A stretch of 64,000 nt of DNA from the NCBI RefSeq assembly GCF_000416985.1, contig NZ_ATDL01000022.1, positions 310,001-374,000 on the forward strand, read 5' to 3'. Position 1 is the first letter of the stretch; each line of letters begins with the position of its first letter. This stretch comes from Sphingobacterium paucimobilis HER1398 (GTDB lineage Bacteria > Bacteroidota > Bacteroidia > Sphingobacteriales > Sphingobacteriaceae). The notes under the pieces are model-generated. The model was not told the DNA's origin, did not search any database, and worked only from the letters and a program-made list of their open reading frames with translations. Made by a program: the position numbers and the translations under genes. Below, one piece after another: positions 36,257 to 46,600 of this stretch.

Positions 36257-36772
36257 CTATCTTCGCCATGTCTTCATCCAATCCAAATACTGTTGTCTGT
36301 AGGGGTTGTCGTTCAGTAAGGTAATCATATCCTTCAGCTTCTCCCGATCGTATTCATAATCTGTTACCGAAAACATTAGGAAAATATCCCTACCGGCCAG
36401 TTTTCTAAAAAAATCCTCCTGTTTTAGCTTTAACAATACATCATGGCAGGTTTGATACAAGGTCTGCTGGAATTCCACGAATTCTTCGTCATCTTCATCA
36501 TCCTCGTCATCGTCGTCACTATCTTCGTCGTCATCCTCTGGAAAGTCGGCTTCAATGGCATCGTACAGTTCATTGCAGATTTTGTTGAACTCCTTGTCTG
36601 CCCCATCGGCTTCGTAACGCCATTCGGCAGGCTCAAAGGTGTAATATACCAGGTCTCTCTGGGGGGCAGTTGCCAGAAACTCTTTCGTGTTGGTCGATGG
36701 GCAAACGGTCATAGCTCCCTCGTCGCTGTATAAAGCAAAAGCATATATTCCCTCATCGGCATGATCGGCCAC
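36257..36772 (-). CDS. DUF4303 protein, start or frame unclear
   Basis: 171 residues from a GTG. Motifs YAFALYSDEGAMTVCPSTNT, EPAEWRYEADG and a C-terminal DNPYRQQYLDWMKTW fit the DUF4303 family, often found among polymorphic-toxin immunity genes. An acidic stretch (about 75-100) is almost all Asp and Glu. The same frame continues upstream as NFDFDNLAIKIEVATRKAFQ, which looks like the true N terminus but has no ATG. It joins the upstream gene's frame through an A7 run (see findings). So the GTG start may be wrong. Confidence 0.7.
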   Translation of the reverse strand: MADHADEGIYAFALYSDEGAMTVCPSTNTKEFLATAPQRDLVYYTFEPAEWRYEADGADKEFNKICNELYDAIEADFPEDDDEDSDDDDEDDEDDEEFVEFQQTLYQTCHDVLLKLKQEDFFRKLAGRDIFLMFSVTDYEYDREKLKDMITLLNDNPYRQQYLDWMKTWRR

Positions 36773-36830
36773 TATCTCCTGAAAGGCTTTCCGAGTGGCG
36801 ACTTCTATCTTTATCGCCAGATTGTCAAAA

Positions 36831-37235
36831 TCAAAGTTCTTTTTTTAAGTCATTATTATCGGTTACAATGTCATCCGTTCCAAAATCATTTTCGATCCAG
36901 CCGTGGAATCCCATACACATGCCGTCCCCATGAAGAGTATCCAACTCTTCCACGACCTTATCTTCCTTATAAAGCACGATATTCGTTTGTAGAGCTAATC
37001 GATAGCTTTCATTTTCTAAATCACCGAAGACCCCGTCCATCTGCATCATCATACCATATAGGGTGTTGTCAATCGCTGCCAGCTGGGCCGCACGTAGAGC
37101 GTCATCTGTATCGGGAGGAATTTTACCAATAGCGTATTTTCGAATATTCTCAAAAATAATATAACCTGCTCCATGTTGAAGCCAAAGCTCGCGGTCTCGC
37201 TCGCCAGATGGTGGTTGGGCTAATTCTTTATTCAT
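36831..37235 (-). CDS. Hypothetical protein, immunity-like neighbour of DUF4303
   Basis: 134 soluble residues ending LHGDGMCMGFHGWIENDFGTDD then a Lys-rich tail. No family was recognised with confidence. The 3' end contains TTAAAAAAAG just before the TGA stop, and the DUF4303 frame opens across it. The pair resembles cytoplasmic immunity or accessory genes, but no toxin gene is visible nearby. Confidence 0.6.
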   Translation of the reverse strand: MNKELAQPPSGERDRELWLQHGAGYIIFENIRKYAIGKIPPDTDDALRAAQLAAIDNTLYGMMMQMDGVFGDLENESYRLALQTNIVLYKEDKVVEELDTLHGDGMCMGFHGWIENDFGTDDIVTDNNDLKKEL

Positions 37236-37470
37236 TAGCCCAAGGTATTAAATATTATTGTTATCATACTTTAAAATTCCGTTTCATGCTGACAGGCAAT
37301 ATTACAACCTAATACTGAAAATGACAATCCCTATTGTCAGCTATATTTTGCTGTTATTGGCAATTAGTTAGACAAGGATCTCTTGGAGTTATAGATAGAC
37401 ATTTTATTGAAATTAATTGGTTCAAGGTTTATTTCTTTTTGTATTTTAGTCATAGTTAACCAATTAACGC

Positions 37471-38373
37471 ATGCAAGTAAAATTTTACGAAACCGATCCA
37501 TTACTAAAAGATCATATACTCATGTTTGCTTTTGCCGAGCTATCGGCCGAAGAACTGTCTATGACCAAGTTTCTTCCAGATAATGCGACTTCACTAACTT
37601 TGTTTTTGAATACTGATCCTTTTGTAAGAGACCATTTTACAGGAGATATCGTTAATTACAGAATTGCTTTTGCGGGACAGTATTCAAAATCGGTACTATA
37701 TACACCTAAGGAAGATATTCGTATCATCAATGTAGACTTTCTTCCATGGGGAGCTTATTCTATTTTTGGAATCGAACAATCGCAATTGCATAATGTCACT
37801 TCTGATGCTACAGAACTATTTCCCGAGCTTAAAAAACTCTTGCCTGATTTGGAAAATCACTTACACGATGATGCATATTGCGTGCGTATTTTAGAGTCTT
37901 TTTTAATTGACGAACTGCGAAAAAGAACACAAACAACCGATGAAAGGATTATTAAATCCTGTCAACAGATTACAGAGAACCTTGGTCGAGTCCGGATAAA
38001 AGATCTTTGCAAAAATGTAGGTATGTCACATTCGGGATTTACTAATTATTTTACAGCAATGATAGGTGTTAACCCCAAATTATTTGGACGTGTCGCCCGG
38101 TTTACAGCCGTTCAGAACTTTCTGGGAGAGAATCCAAATGCGGGTTGGAGTGATATTGTCTATCAATTCGACTACTTCGATCAAAACCATTTCATCCGAG
38201 AGTTTAAAAAATTTACTGGAGCAGTTCCCAAAGACAGAAGACAATGGGAAGCCTTGTTTGATCCGCTCAAGAGAGCCATAGAAGAGGGCTTGACCGTAGA
38301 TAATGAGCAGATGAAAAAATATCGGGATGCTTCACTATATCAGATTTTGCACTACATGGATGAGGACGTCTAA
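37471..38373 (+). CDS. AraC-family regulator, DUF6597-type sensor
   Basis: 300 residues. The N-terminal half (about 1-150) has the pattern of the DUF6597 sensor (SLTLFLNTDPFVRDHFTG, IINVDFLPWGAYSIFGI). The AraC DNA-binding part covers about 165-265 (VRIKDLCKNVGMSHSGFTNYFTAMIGVNPKLFGRVARF, then DIVYQFDYFDQNHFIREFKKFTGAVP). Signal and target are unknown. It stands alone, with a strong terminator after it. Confidence 0.88.
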   Translation: MQVKFYETDPLLKDHILMFAFAELSAEELSMTKFLPDNATSLTLFLNTDPFVRDHFTGDIVNYRIAFAGQYSKSVLYTPKEDIRIINVDFLPWGAYSIFGIEQSQLHNVTSDATELFPELKKLLPDLENHLHDDAYCVRILESFLIDELRKRTQTTDERIIKSCQQITENLGRVRIKDLCKNVGMSHSGFTNYFTAMIGVNPKLFGRVARFTAVQNFLGENPNAGWSDIVYQFDYFDQNHFIREFKKFTGAVPKDRRQWEALFDPLKRAIEEGLTVDNEQMKKYRDASLYQILHYMDEDV

Positions 38374-38406
38374 TGATACCGTTGGAGAACGCCTCAAGAA
38401 ATATTT

Positions 38407-38448
38407 ATAGCATAAAGTCAATTTTACGATTTTATGCTATTTTTTTTT
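38407..38448 (+). terminator. Terminator after the AraC gene
   Basis: ATAGCATAAA (38407-38416) pairs with TTTATGCTAT (38431-38440), followed by a run of eight T. Confidence 0.85.
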
Positions 38449-38523
38449 CGTCTCTTTTTTTTGCTTTGCTTATTGTTTTATGAACTTAAAAACATCACCC
38501 TAATTATAAAAAAAGAAAAAGAT

Positions 38524-39168
38524 ATGAAAACAATGACTAAAATAGCTTTCGCGATGCTAGCGATGATGCTCACCTTTACTTCTTGTGATCCTGAAGACGG
38601 TATTGATGGAATTGATGGTATCGACGGGATTGATGGAAAAAATGGAGAACAAGGTATTCCAGGGCAAAACGGGAATGCCAACGTGAATGTTGATGTTTTT
38701 GAGCTAAAGAGTACCGATTGGCAATGGAATTCATTTTATGGATTTTCAACATCGCCTTCATCATTCACCGAATATTATACTAGATTTTATGACAGGAACA
38801 TCCCCTCTTTGACGGAAGATTTTATCACAAAGGAAGGTATTGTGCTGGTATATATGCAGAACTCCCCCCTATCAAGTCCTCTGTCTTATACACCGTTACC
38901 TTTTGTAATACTTAATGCTGATCAAGAGTATGAATATCATTATAGATATGAAATAAGGAAAGGCAAGCTGCGGTTCCATTTTTTCCTCAGTGCTCTACGC
39001 AATAACGCTGTACTACCCCAACTGAGTACTTATAACATGCCTACAGCTAAATTCAAAGTTGTTGTCTTAACAGGTACGATGAAGACGGATTTGACTGCTG
39101 CTAAAATAGATATCAATAATCTAGAAGCTGTCCATAAATTTTTAAAGAGTGCTGATAAAAATAAATAA
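38524..39168 (+). CDS. Lipoprotein with short collagen-like repeat
   Basis: 214 residues from MKTMTKIAFAML (ATG at 38524; upstream codons lie in the terminator T-run). Lipoprotein Cys21 (TSCDPEDG). Residues about 24-50 are GIDG repeats passing into GKNGEQGIPGQNG, a collagen-like Gly-X-Y stretch that may trimerise. The rest is a beta-rich domain with no family match. Such stalked lipoproteins may be surface exposed. Confidence 0.7.
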   Translation: MKTMTKIAFAMLAMMLTFTSCDPEDGIDGIDGIDGIDGKNGEQGIPGQNGNANVNVDVFELKSTDWQWNSFYGFSTSPSSFTEYYTRFYDRNIPSLTEDFITKEGIVLVYMQNSPLSSPLSYTPLPFVILNADQEYEYHYRYEIRKGKLRFHFFLSALRNNAVLPQLSTYNMPTAKFKVVVLTGTMKTDLTAAKIDINNLEAVHKFLKSADKNK

Positions 39169-39237
39169 TGAAAGACGCTGTTTTAAGGAGAAATGAATAC
39201 TCTTAGGCTGATATTTAATCTATGCTGCTTAGATAAT

Positions 39238-39278
39238 AATCATAAACTTCCCTGCTGAAAACAGGGAAGTTTATGATT
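39238..39278. terminator. Bidirectional terminator, 17-bp stem
   Basis: A perfect stem of 17 bp (39238-39254 with 39262-39278) around a 7-nt loop lies between the convergent lipoprotein and peroxidase genes. Confidence 0.8.
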
Positions 39279-39318
39279 TACAGAAGCTACTTTCAGCGAC
39301 TTCTCAAGAAAAATTTCG

Positions 39319-40458
39319 CTAATCCAACTCTGGCAGAGAGGGACGTTTTACACTCATCGGAACAGAAGAAATAGCCTCAAGAAAACGAACAATAGCATTT
39401 CGTTCCTCTATCGTAAGATTTAGTGGCTTTAGTAATGGATCTTGTTTGGGAAATAAAGGAGATTCTTCCTGCCCTTTTCGCGGTCTTGGCTGAGGCATTC
39501 CTGCGTTATACATATTGACCACCAAAAACAAATCCTGAAATGAACCATCGTGAAACCATGGACCAGTTCTAGCAGCATTGCGCAGCGAAGGGGTTCTGAA
39601 TTTACCTACATCTTCTGGGTTGCCAGTGACATCATAGCGACCTAAATCTTGCTTCTCAGTACCGAAGCGAGAAAACCCTAAATTATGATAGCTAAAATCT
39701 GTAAAAAATGGTCCATTATGACAATTTATGCACCTTGCCTTGGTGCGAAAAAGGTGTAAACCATATACTTGCTCATCGGAGAGCGCTCGATATCTACCAT
39801 CTAAAAAATTATCAAACCGGGTACGATGTGAGGCTAAGCTTTTGATATAACTACTCAGCGCTATACCCAAACTTTCTTCGTCTAGGGTTTTCTTAGCAAA
39901 AGCACGATGTATAAAAGGAGTATAACCGGATACGGCATTAATATGCTCCAAAGCGACCTCTATGGGGGTATTCATTTCTAACGGATCGACCAATGGCTGT
40001 AAAGCTCCCTTTCCAGAATTCTCGACCCGCCCCAACCAGAATAACTCTTGCTGAATCCATACATTCTGCAAAGACATAGTGTTCCTTTTACCAACGCGGT
40101 GATTGTGTCCTATGGCTATCTGACGCCCATCGGTCCAACTAAGATCTGGGGCGTGGCAGGAAGAACAGGATATTTGCTTTGTTGCACTCAGACGAGGTTC
40201 AAAAAACAGCATCTTGCCCAATAATTGTCGCGCCCGCTCTACCGAGTCCAAAGTAGACAATGCAGGCGGGGATACCAAAGTACCAAGTTCGACCCAATGA
40301 ACTCCGCTATCTACAAATGGGGCAGGCCACAATCGGCTGTCTTGTTCATATGACTTCCTGAGCAAAGCAAGATCAGGAGTTTCCTCTTTCTTGTTAAAGG
40401 CAACTATGATGACGACGCCCAATAACAAAAACAATAAAACGACAAACCTTCTTTTCAA
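39319..40458 (-). CDS. Di-haem cytochrome c peroxidase (CcpA/MauG type)
   Basis: 379 residues with an N-terminal anchor (1-21). Two haem c sites are present: CSSCH (Cys98, Cys101, His102) and CINCH (Cys243, Cys246, His247), with LGKMLFFEPRLS before the first, as in bacterial cytochrome c peroxidases. It would reduce H2O2 or oxidise a partner in the periplasm. Last gene of a SusCD operon, 4 bp after the FISUMP gene, so it probably works on or beside the imported ligand. Confidence 0.92.
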   Translation of the reverse strand: MKRRFVVLLFLLLGVVIIVAFNKKEETPDLALLRKSYEQDSRLWPAPFVDSGVHWVELGTLVSPPALSTLDSVERARQLLGKMLFFEPRLSATKQISCSSCHAPDLSWTDGRQIAIGHNHRVGKRNTMSLQNVWIQQELFWLGRVENSGKGALQPLVDPLEMNTPIEVALEHINAVSGYTPFIHRAFAKKTLDEESLGIALSSYIKSLASHRTRFDNFLDGRYRALSDEQVYGLHLFRTKARCINCHNGPFFTDFSYHNLGFSRFGTEKQDLGRYDVTGNPEDVGKFRTPSLRNAARTGPWFHDGSFQDLFLVVNMYNAGMPQPRPRKGQEESPLFPKQDPLLKPLNLTIEERNAIVRFLEAISSVPMSVKRPSLPELD

Positions 40459-40462
40459 CCTA

Positions 40463-41137
40463 TTAATCTCCTGCTTTTATATCTCTAACTAAACGAAGGC
40501 TCAGAAATTTAGTACTGATAATACTTTCCCGTAGCACATTAGGCGAATATAAGGAAATCTGACGGATCATATAGTTATCAAAATCGTTAAATTTAAGCTT
40601 ATCCCGTGTAGCACTCCAGTAAAAGCCATAGATGTCTTTAAACGCATAATCTGCAGAACGAGTACCTCTCATCCCTCCGAGATCCAGGTGGAAAGAGGAC
40701 TTCTTGTCCCGTAATAATGTCCCCACTCCTGCTCCTCGCCAACCCGTCTGGTCAATTTCTTCTTCAGACACCCCTATATTACGTTCTAGACGTTGCCAGT
40801 CTTCATCTGTAGGAATTCTCCATCCACCCTCTTTAGGTACGGCTGCAATTGCGGATTCCATGTTGTACAGCCTACCGTGAGTCTTTACGAAGTCTTCGAC
40901 TTCTGACGCCGTAAGCGTACTACTCTCTATGTAATGTAAAGCTCCTGCAGAAGCGTATCTAAAATTCTCGGTCATCCATTCTAGCTCACCTACCCGCACC
41001 CAGCCATAGGTATTTCCATCGCGTTCGTCTACAAACTGTCCTTGATCGACAACAGGTACTTCAGGTACTAATGTTTCTTTTTTACTGCAACTCATCATTA
41101 CGATTGCAGTCCATATGATAAATAGATAGTTTCTCAT
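40463..41137 (-). CDS. FISUMP-domain lipoprotein
   Basis: 224 residues with lipoprotein Cys17 (MMSCSKK). The Fibrobacter succinogenes major paralogous domain is recognised by DERDGNTYGWVRVGELEWMTENFRY, GWRIPTDEDWQRLE, FHLDLGG and YWSATRD. The role of the domain is unknown; it occurs on surface proteins. Its start overlaps the stop of the upstream gene by 4 bp. Confidence 0.85.
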   Translation of the reverse strand: MRNYLFIIWTAIVMMSCSKKETLVPEVPVVDQGQFVDERDGNTYGWVRVGELEWMTENFRYASAGALHYIESSTLTASEVEDFVKTHGRLYNMESAIAAVPKEGGWRIPTDEDWQRLERNIGVSEEEIDQTGWRGAGVGTLLRDKKSSFHLDLGGMRGTRSADYAFKDIYGFYWSATRDKLKFNDFDNYMIRQISLYSPNVLRESIISTKFLSLRLVRDIKAGD

Positions 41138-42033
41138 TTTTCAACTTTCCAATTAAATCCCATTTCCTTAATAACCTTACCGATTTCCTCTAACTTTTTA
41201 AGGACTAACGGGTAATCCTTATATTTAGCCCGCCATTTGTCTTCACTACTGCCCATATACGCATTGATATAATCAGTTCTATCGGTAGCAAAAAGAGGAA
41301 ATTTATTTCCCGCACGTGTGTAACTCAGAAAGCCATTCGTCCATAAAAAAGCGTCATTAATAGTTGTAGCGGTAATAGCTTGCCCATAGTTCTGCTTCGA
41401 TACATTCTGAAACTCCTCGAAATACGAAACATCTGCAATAGGTAGCTTATACGTTAGATAAGCTGTGACAAATGAATATACTTCTTTACGTACCTGAGTT
41501 TCATTGGCAGTAGACAAAAGGGACTCCGAAATATTCCATACGCTAGCGCCACGGAAATGTAGTGAACTGTATTTTTTATTGTCCGTTAAATAACGTTTTT
41601 GGGTACTGTTATAAGCATAGCCGGCTATTTTATCAACGATCAGTAACGACTTTGAAAACTCCTTTGGATCCGAAACCAAAGGAACCATAAAGCGGTCCAA
41701 ATAATCCATCAACTGCATCTTGTGCGCATCGTCACGCAATAGATCGTACCGATAAACGGTAGTTGCGGGAGGTTGCCCATAGACTTCGTAATTCGGTATG
41801 AAAACACGCCAACCATCTTGTTTCTCCACTGTATCGGTAAATAAAAGATAGGTATCGAATCTTTCGTTGATTTCACTGATACGCGATTTTACAACGGGAG
41901 ATTCTCCTACCCCATGCAAGCTTGGATCATGCTCACCGGTCGGACGTATGGCGGATTCTTTTTTACAGGATCCAAAGATCAAAATGATGCCTGTAAAAAG
42001 TACAAATACTATATTTTTCATCTTCTGTTTCAT
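41134..42033 (-). CDS. SusCD-associated metallohydrolase-like lipoprotein, HExxH absent
   Basis: 299 residues, lipoprotein Cys23 (IFGSCKKES). Gene order and size fit the TIGR04549 group (substrate import-associated zinc metallohydrolase lipoprotein). In that group an HExxH zinc site lies in the middle, but the matching region here reads KEVYSFVTAYLTYKLP with no HExxH. It is therefore likely non-catalytic, perhaps a ligand-binding relative. It starts 2 bp after the SusD stop and overlaps the FISUMP gene by 4 bp. Confidence 0.65.
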   Translation of the reverse strand: MKQKMKNIVFVLFTGIILIFGSCKKESAIRPTGEHDPSLHGVGESPVVKSRISEINERFDTYLLFTDTVEKQDGWRVFIPNYEVYGQPPATTVYRYDLLRDDAHKMQLMDYLDRFMVPLVSDPKEFSKSLLIVDKIAGYAYNSTQKRYLTDNKKYSSLHFRGASVWNISESLLSTANETQVRKEVYSFVTAYLTYKLPIADVSYFEEFQNVSKQNYGQAITATTINDAFLWTNGFLSYTRAGNKFPLFATDRTDYINAYMGSSEDKWRAKYKDYPLVLKKLEEIGKVIKEMGFNWKVEK

Positions 42034-42035
42034 TA

Positions 42036-43628
42036 TTAATAGGTGATGATTTCTTTTGGATCATTCTCACCACGGTGGTTATTGATAATACCTGGTTCCT
42101 TTTGTACCACGGAAGCTGGTATAGGGAGTGTGTATCGAACTGGCTCCAGCGATAGCTCATAAACATACTTCATAGCAGGTGTCCATAATTGTAAAACTCC
42201 CGTCGGAGCTCCATTCAATTGAAAGGTTGTAAAAGTCTGACGGAGTATTTTGCTATATGCAAATGAAGACCGAACCATATATCTTCGCAGGTCGAACCAA
42301 CGGTGTCCCTCGAAGCAGAACTCTCTTCTGCGCTCATTGATGATGAACAAAGACAGATCTGCATCGGACAAGGTATTCAAATCTAAAACACTCCGATAAC
42401 GGGTCTGTAGAAATGTATTTAACACACTTTTAGCCTCGACGATCTGCCCGTTCATAAATAATGCTTCAGCAGCATTAAGGTAGGCTTCTGATACGCGAAG
42501 ATTAAAAACATCAGAAACATCACCACGTGTCAAGCTCCTATTAAACTTATTAAGTGCCATATATTTACCGGTTATCGTTTCGGTCAGATTACGTTCCTGG
42601 AAAATCTTTTCTTCAAAAAACATTCCTTTCCGAAGATCCTGATCACTAAATAAATCCAGCAACTCTGGGGCGATCACAAGCCCCTTGCCTCCTTCTGATA
42701 GATGTGTGTAGGAGCTTACTCCGCCCATACTAAAAATAATCTCTGGTGAGGTAGCCTGTAAATAACCAGCTGTTCCCTGATGAAACGTACGCAAATCCAA
42801 CAAATGATTGGAACTCTGGCCGGATATGACTTTCTGGGCATATACAGCAGACTGCTGATAGGACTGCTGATACAAGAACACCCTACTTTTGAGGAGATAG
42901 ACAGCTGTCAGACTAGCACGATATTTAGAGTTTTTGTCTGGTACACGCTTAAAAATATCTTCTGCTTGATCCAAGTCCGAAAGAATACGTGCATAGACAT
43001 CCTCCAGATTGTCTCTTGTAAATCTAACATCCTCGACTTGACTACTCGTTTTCAGAGGAACAGCATCTGTCTGACTAGCCTGACCTGTCTGATAAGGTTG
43101 AGCATATAGGTTGGCTAACATAAAGTAAGAAGAAGCGCGGACGAAATAGGACTCTGCCCGTATACGTTCATACTGTGCGATAGGTCCAGTCTCTTTCAAT
43201 GTTTCGACCTGATCTAGAATAGAATTTGCAACTGCAATATGTCTGTAAAGATTAAGCCAGGAATCAGAATCGTCTGTTATTTTAGTGCCGGCATGATTGG
43301 CTCCAAGATTTTGTTGCCAGGTGTAGAAGCCAAAAATATCATCTCGGATATCAGGACTATTCAGGGAAGGATTCTTATAATCCCTGCTCACCTCACGAGT
43401 TTCGTCGGAGATAAAATGAATAAACGGATAGTAATAATTTGCATTTTTATAAGTGGTACTTTTGGAAAACACCTTAAAGTACCCATCTCCTAATAAAAGT
43501 TTATCCAGATCATCTAGATTAACAGGATAGGAAAGGTTGAATGATTTTTCTTCAATAAACTTTTTACATGATACCAGACTACTCAAAGGAATCAGGAGCA
43601 GTAAAAAGTATCGCAATATCTTATTCAT
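42036..43628 (-). CDS. SusD/RagB-family outer-membrane lipoprotein
   Basis: 530 residues with lipoprotein Cys21 (LSSLVSCKKF). SusD marks are LNLYRHIAVANSILDQVE, the helical YFVRASSYFMLANLYAQPY, and INERRREFCFEGHRWFDLRRY near the C terminus. It is the surface partner of the SusC gene 11 bp upstream. Confidence 0.94.
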   Translation of the reverse strand: MNKILRYFLLLLIPLSSLVSCKKFIEEKSFNLSYPVNLDDLDKLLLGDGYFKVFSKSTTYKNANYYYPFIHFISDETREVSRDYKNPSLNSPDIRDDIFGFYTWQQNLGANHAGTKITDDSDSWLNLYRHIAVANSILDQVETLKETGPIAQYERIRAESYFVRASSYFMLANLYAQPYQTGQASQTDAVPLKTSSQVEDVRFTRDNLEDVYARILSDLDQAEDIFKRVPDKNSKYRASLTAVYLLKSRVFLYQQSYQQSAVYAQKVISGQSSNHLLDLRTFHQGTAGYLQATSPEIIFSMGGVSSYTHLSEGGKGLVIAPELLDLFSDQDLRKGMFFEEKIFQERNLTETITGKYMALNKFNRSLTRGDVSDVFNLRVSEAYLNAAEALFMNGQIVEAKSVLNTFLQTRYRSVLDLNTLSDADLSLFIINERRREFCFEGHRWFDLRRYMVRSSFAYSKILRQTFTTFQLNGAPTGVLQLWTPAMKYVYELSLEPVRYTLPIPASVVQKEPGIINNHRGENDPKEIITY

Positions 43629-43639
43629 AATATCGTTAT

Positions 43640-46600
43640 TTAGAAACTAAAACGTAATTGTAAACTATAAACAGGTCTTTCAGATAAATTGATATCTGTA
43701 AATCCACCTTGATTAGGGGTCTGCCCTTTTAGTTCCTTTGCGGAGAAGGTATGTAGATTACCCGTATAGGCTGTCACGCTTGCGTTGGAAAAACCTAATC
43801 GCTTCATATATACCGGAGGTATCTGATAGGTAAGACTTACATTGGCGATACTGAGATAATTGGCAGACACAACCCGGATATCCGAATAATTGTACATATC
43901 CCATGCAGAATTTGCAATTCGGACCATTTTACTACTGATCAATGTAGAATAATGTAAGTTATAATCTCTGGCAACAAAAGAAGTAGGATCACTGATTATG
44001 GCTGGTACATTTGTCCAGGCTTCGTCAACAGGTTGTTGCCAGCGATCAGCAAAAATACGATTGATATTCATTTCAGGATTGAAAGATTGATCCGGTTCAT
44101 AGACGCGGAACAGACGGGTTTTAGCTCCCAATCCAAAAATGGCATTGAACCGTAATGAAAAGGCTTTGTAACGGAATGTATTATTAATATTTCCAGATAT
44201 ATTAGGCATTCTCGAGCCTGAAGGGGTCAGAATAGTGGTAAATACATCATAGGCAGATTTTCCATACAGGTCTTCCTGACGCTCTTTGTAGTCGTCAAAA
44301 ATAGGTCCTCCATCCTTAGGACTCAAGCCCAAAAACTTGTAGGAGAAAAATGTACCTACTGGATGCCCTTCTACTAATGCTTGACCATTCAAATAATTGC
44401 TATAAGTGACATTCAGATCATCCCGATCTTTGGGCAATGTATTCAAACGATTAGAATTCATCGAATAGGACGTAGACACATCCCAGCTAAAGTCTTGTTT
44501 ACGTATAGGGCGAACTGAAACACTAACATTAAATCCTTTATTTACAATATCGCCAGAATTGATCACGTATGACCGGATTCCATTGACTAAACTGATGTCT
44601 TTATTCAGAAACGCATCTTCGGTATGTTTATAATAATATTCAGCATTTACAGAAACCCGATTATCAAACATCGCGAAAAACAGTCCTAAATTAGTGGTCG
44701 TTGTCTTTTCCCAATCTAAATTAGGGTTTGGAAAAGCATCAACAGTTGCAGTATACTCTTTATAATATGGATCATAAGGGCTGTTCTGAATAACCATTCT
44801 TGGCGATTGTTTAGGCAGCATATTGCCTTGATACCCATATGAAGTCCGTAAAGACAGACTATTCAGGAATGGTAGCCTAGTCGCTGGTATTGATTCATCA
44901 ATGTTCCACACTCCAGATACCGACCAGATAGGAAGACGCTTGCGGTTACTGATGTCACCAAAGCGGTTACTTGCCTCCACACGCATATTGGAATTGACTG
45001 TAAAAAATCGATCATAACTATAAGAAAGCGTAGCATAACTCGCCAAGCGATTGAAATGATCGCGCTCGAGCTGTGGCTGAGCTGCTTTTGAAATCAGCCA
45101 TTCGGCATATTTGGTATAATTAGTCAGGTTTTCGGGTGCGATGAAAAACTCGCCGTACTCATCCGTATATCCACGATGGAGTGTAGAGCCGCCATCTGCT
45201 CGCTTGGCCTGTACTTCAAAACCGGCATTTGCCTCAATTCCATGCTGCTTGCTCGCTCCAAAATTTTTGCGATAAGCGGCCTGCAATCGACCTACATAAT
45301 TGTCCTGACTATTAGATTTGGTAGCGCGCTCTCCTCCAAAAGGCAATAATGTCCTGGCCACATCGTAACTTTCGCGAAAATTGCTACCTCTTAATTGCGC
45401 TGCATACAACGTATTTTCCTTGTGAATGGTTTCTGAATCATAAGCAGAACGGGTATACGATAGGTTAGCAGAAAGAGAAAAGGCATCTGTAAATCGATAT
45501 TGAAGACGGCTACCAAAAATCAAACCCATCGTATTCTGACTGAATAAATTATTCTCTAATTCGTTTTGGACATTGAACAGATAACTTCCTCGGTTGTAAT
45601 AGAATAAAGATGCATCATCCTGATATAATGGAATAGCCCGACTAGTCTGATAGGCATAGGTAATCGGAGAGATATCAGAAGCGCTATAATGACGTTTACC
45701 ACTATTTGCATTCAGATTCAAAGCAATGTCAAATTTCTTAGACAATTGCGAACGTACCGATATATTAGAAGTTATGCGGTTGTTCTTACTGGTTTTCAAT
45801 ACATCGAGTTCCCTATCCCAGCCCAAGGAGGCATAGTAGGAAGTTCGGTCTTTGGATCCTCCCAAGGATAGATTATGTTGTTGGGAAAGCGCATCTGTTG
45901 TTAGCTCTTTAAACCAATCTGTATTACGTGTTTCTAGGGCAGTGGTAGCCGCCAAAAACTCTTTCTCGGTAATAGATTTGTCCATCCATTTTAACAGTAG
46001 ACTTTCATAGCCTAAATTTTGTCGGTTGAATGCGTCTCCATAATCAAAGACATATCCTGACTCGGCCATTTCCCTAGAAAAGCGAACACGCTCAGCAGAA
46101 TTCATGACATCAATATTCCGATCTGTATAACGGGGCCTCCGCTTAAAATTAAGCCCTATATTATAGGAAACTGTCGGTTTATCGTAACCACTACCTGATT
46201 TGGTAGTCACCACAATAACTCCATTGGCAGCCCGTGGGCCATAAAGCGCGGTAGAAGCGGCGTCCTTGAGGACATCGATTCGTTCGATGTCAAAAGGATT
46301 GATACCTGCAATAGAATTGCCCATTCGATTAATAAAATCTGGATCATTCAGCTGATCTGCATTAATGGGAATGGCTTCTTCTAATAAGACACCATCTACG
46401 ACCCAGACGGGTTCCCTGACGCCCAAAATTGTAGAAGTACCCCGGATACGGATAGAAGGTGTCACACCGATCTCTCCTGAGGGGTTATAAGCCACCATGT
46501 CTGGAATCTGACCAATCAATGCTTGATCAATGGAAGTCATACCCGGGAATAGAATATCTTCGGCGCGGACACTATGCGCTGAGCCAGTCCATTTTTTGCG

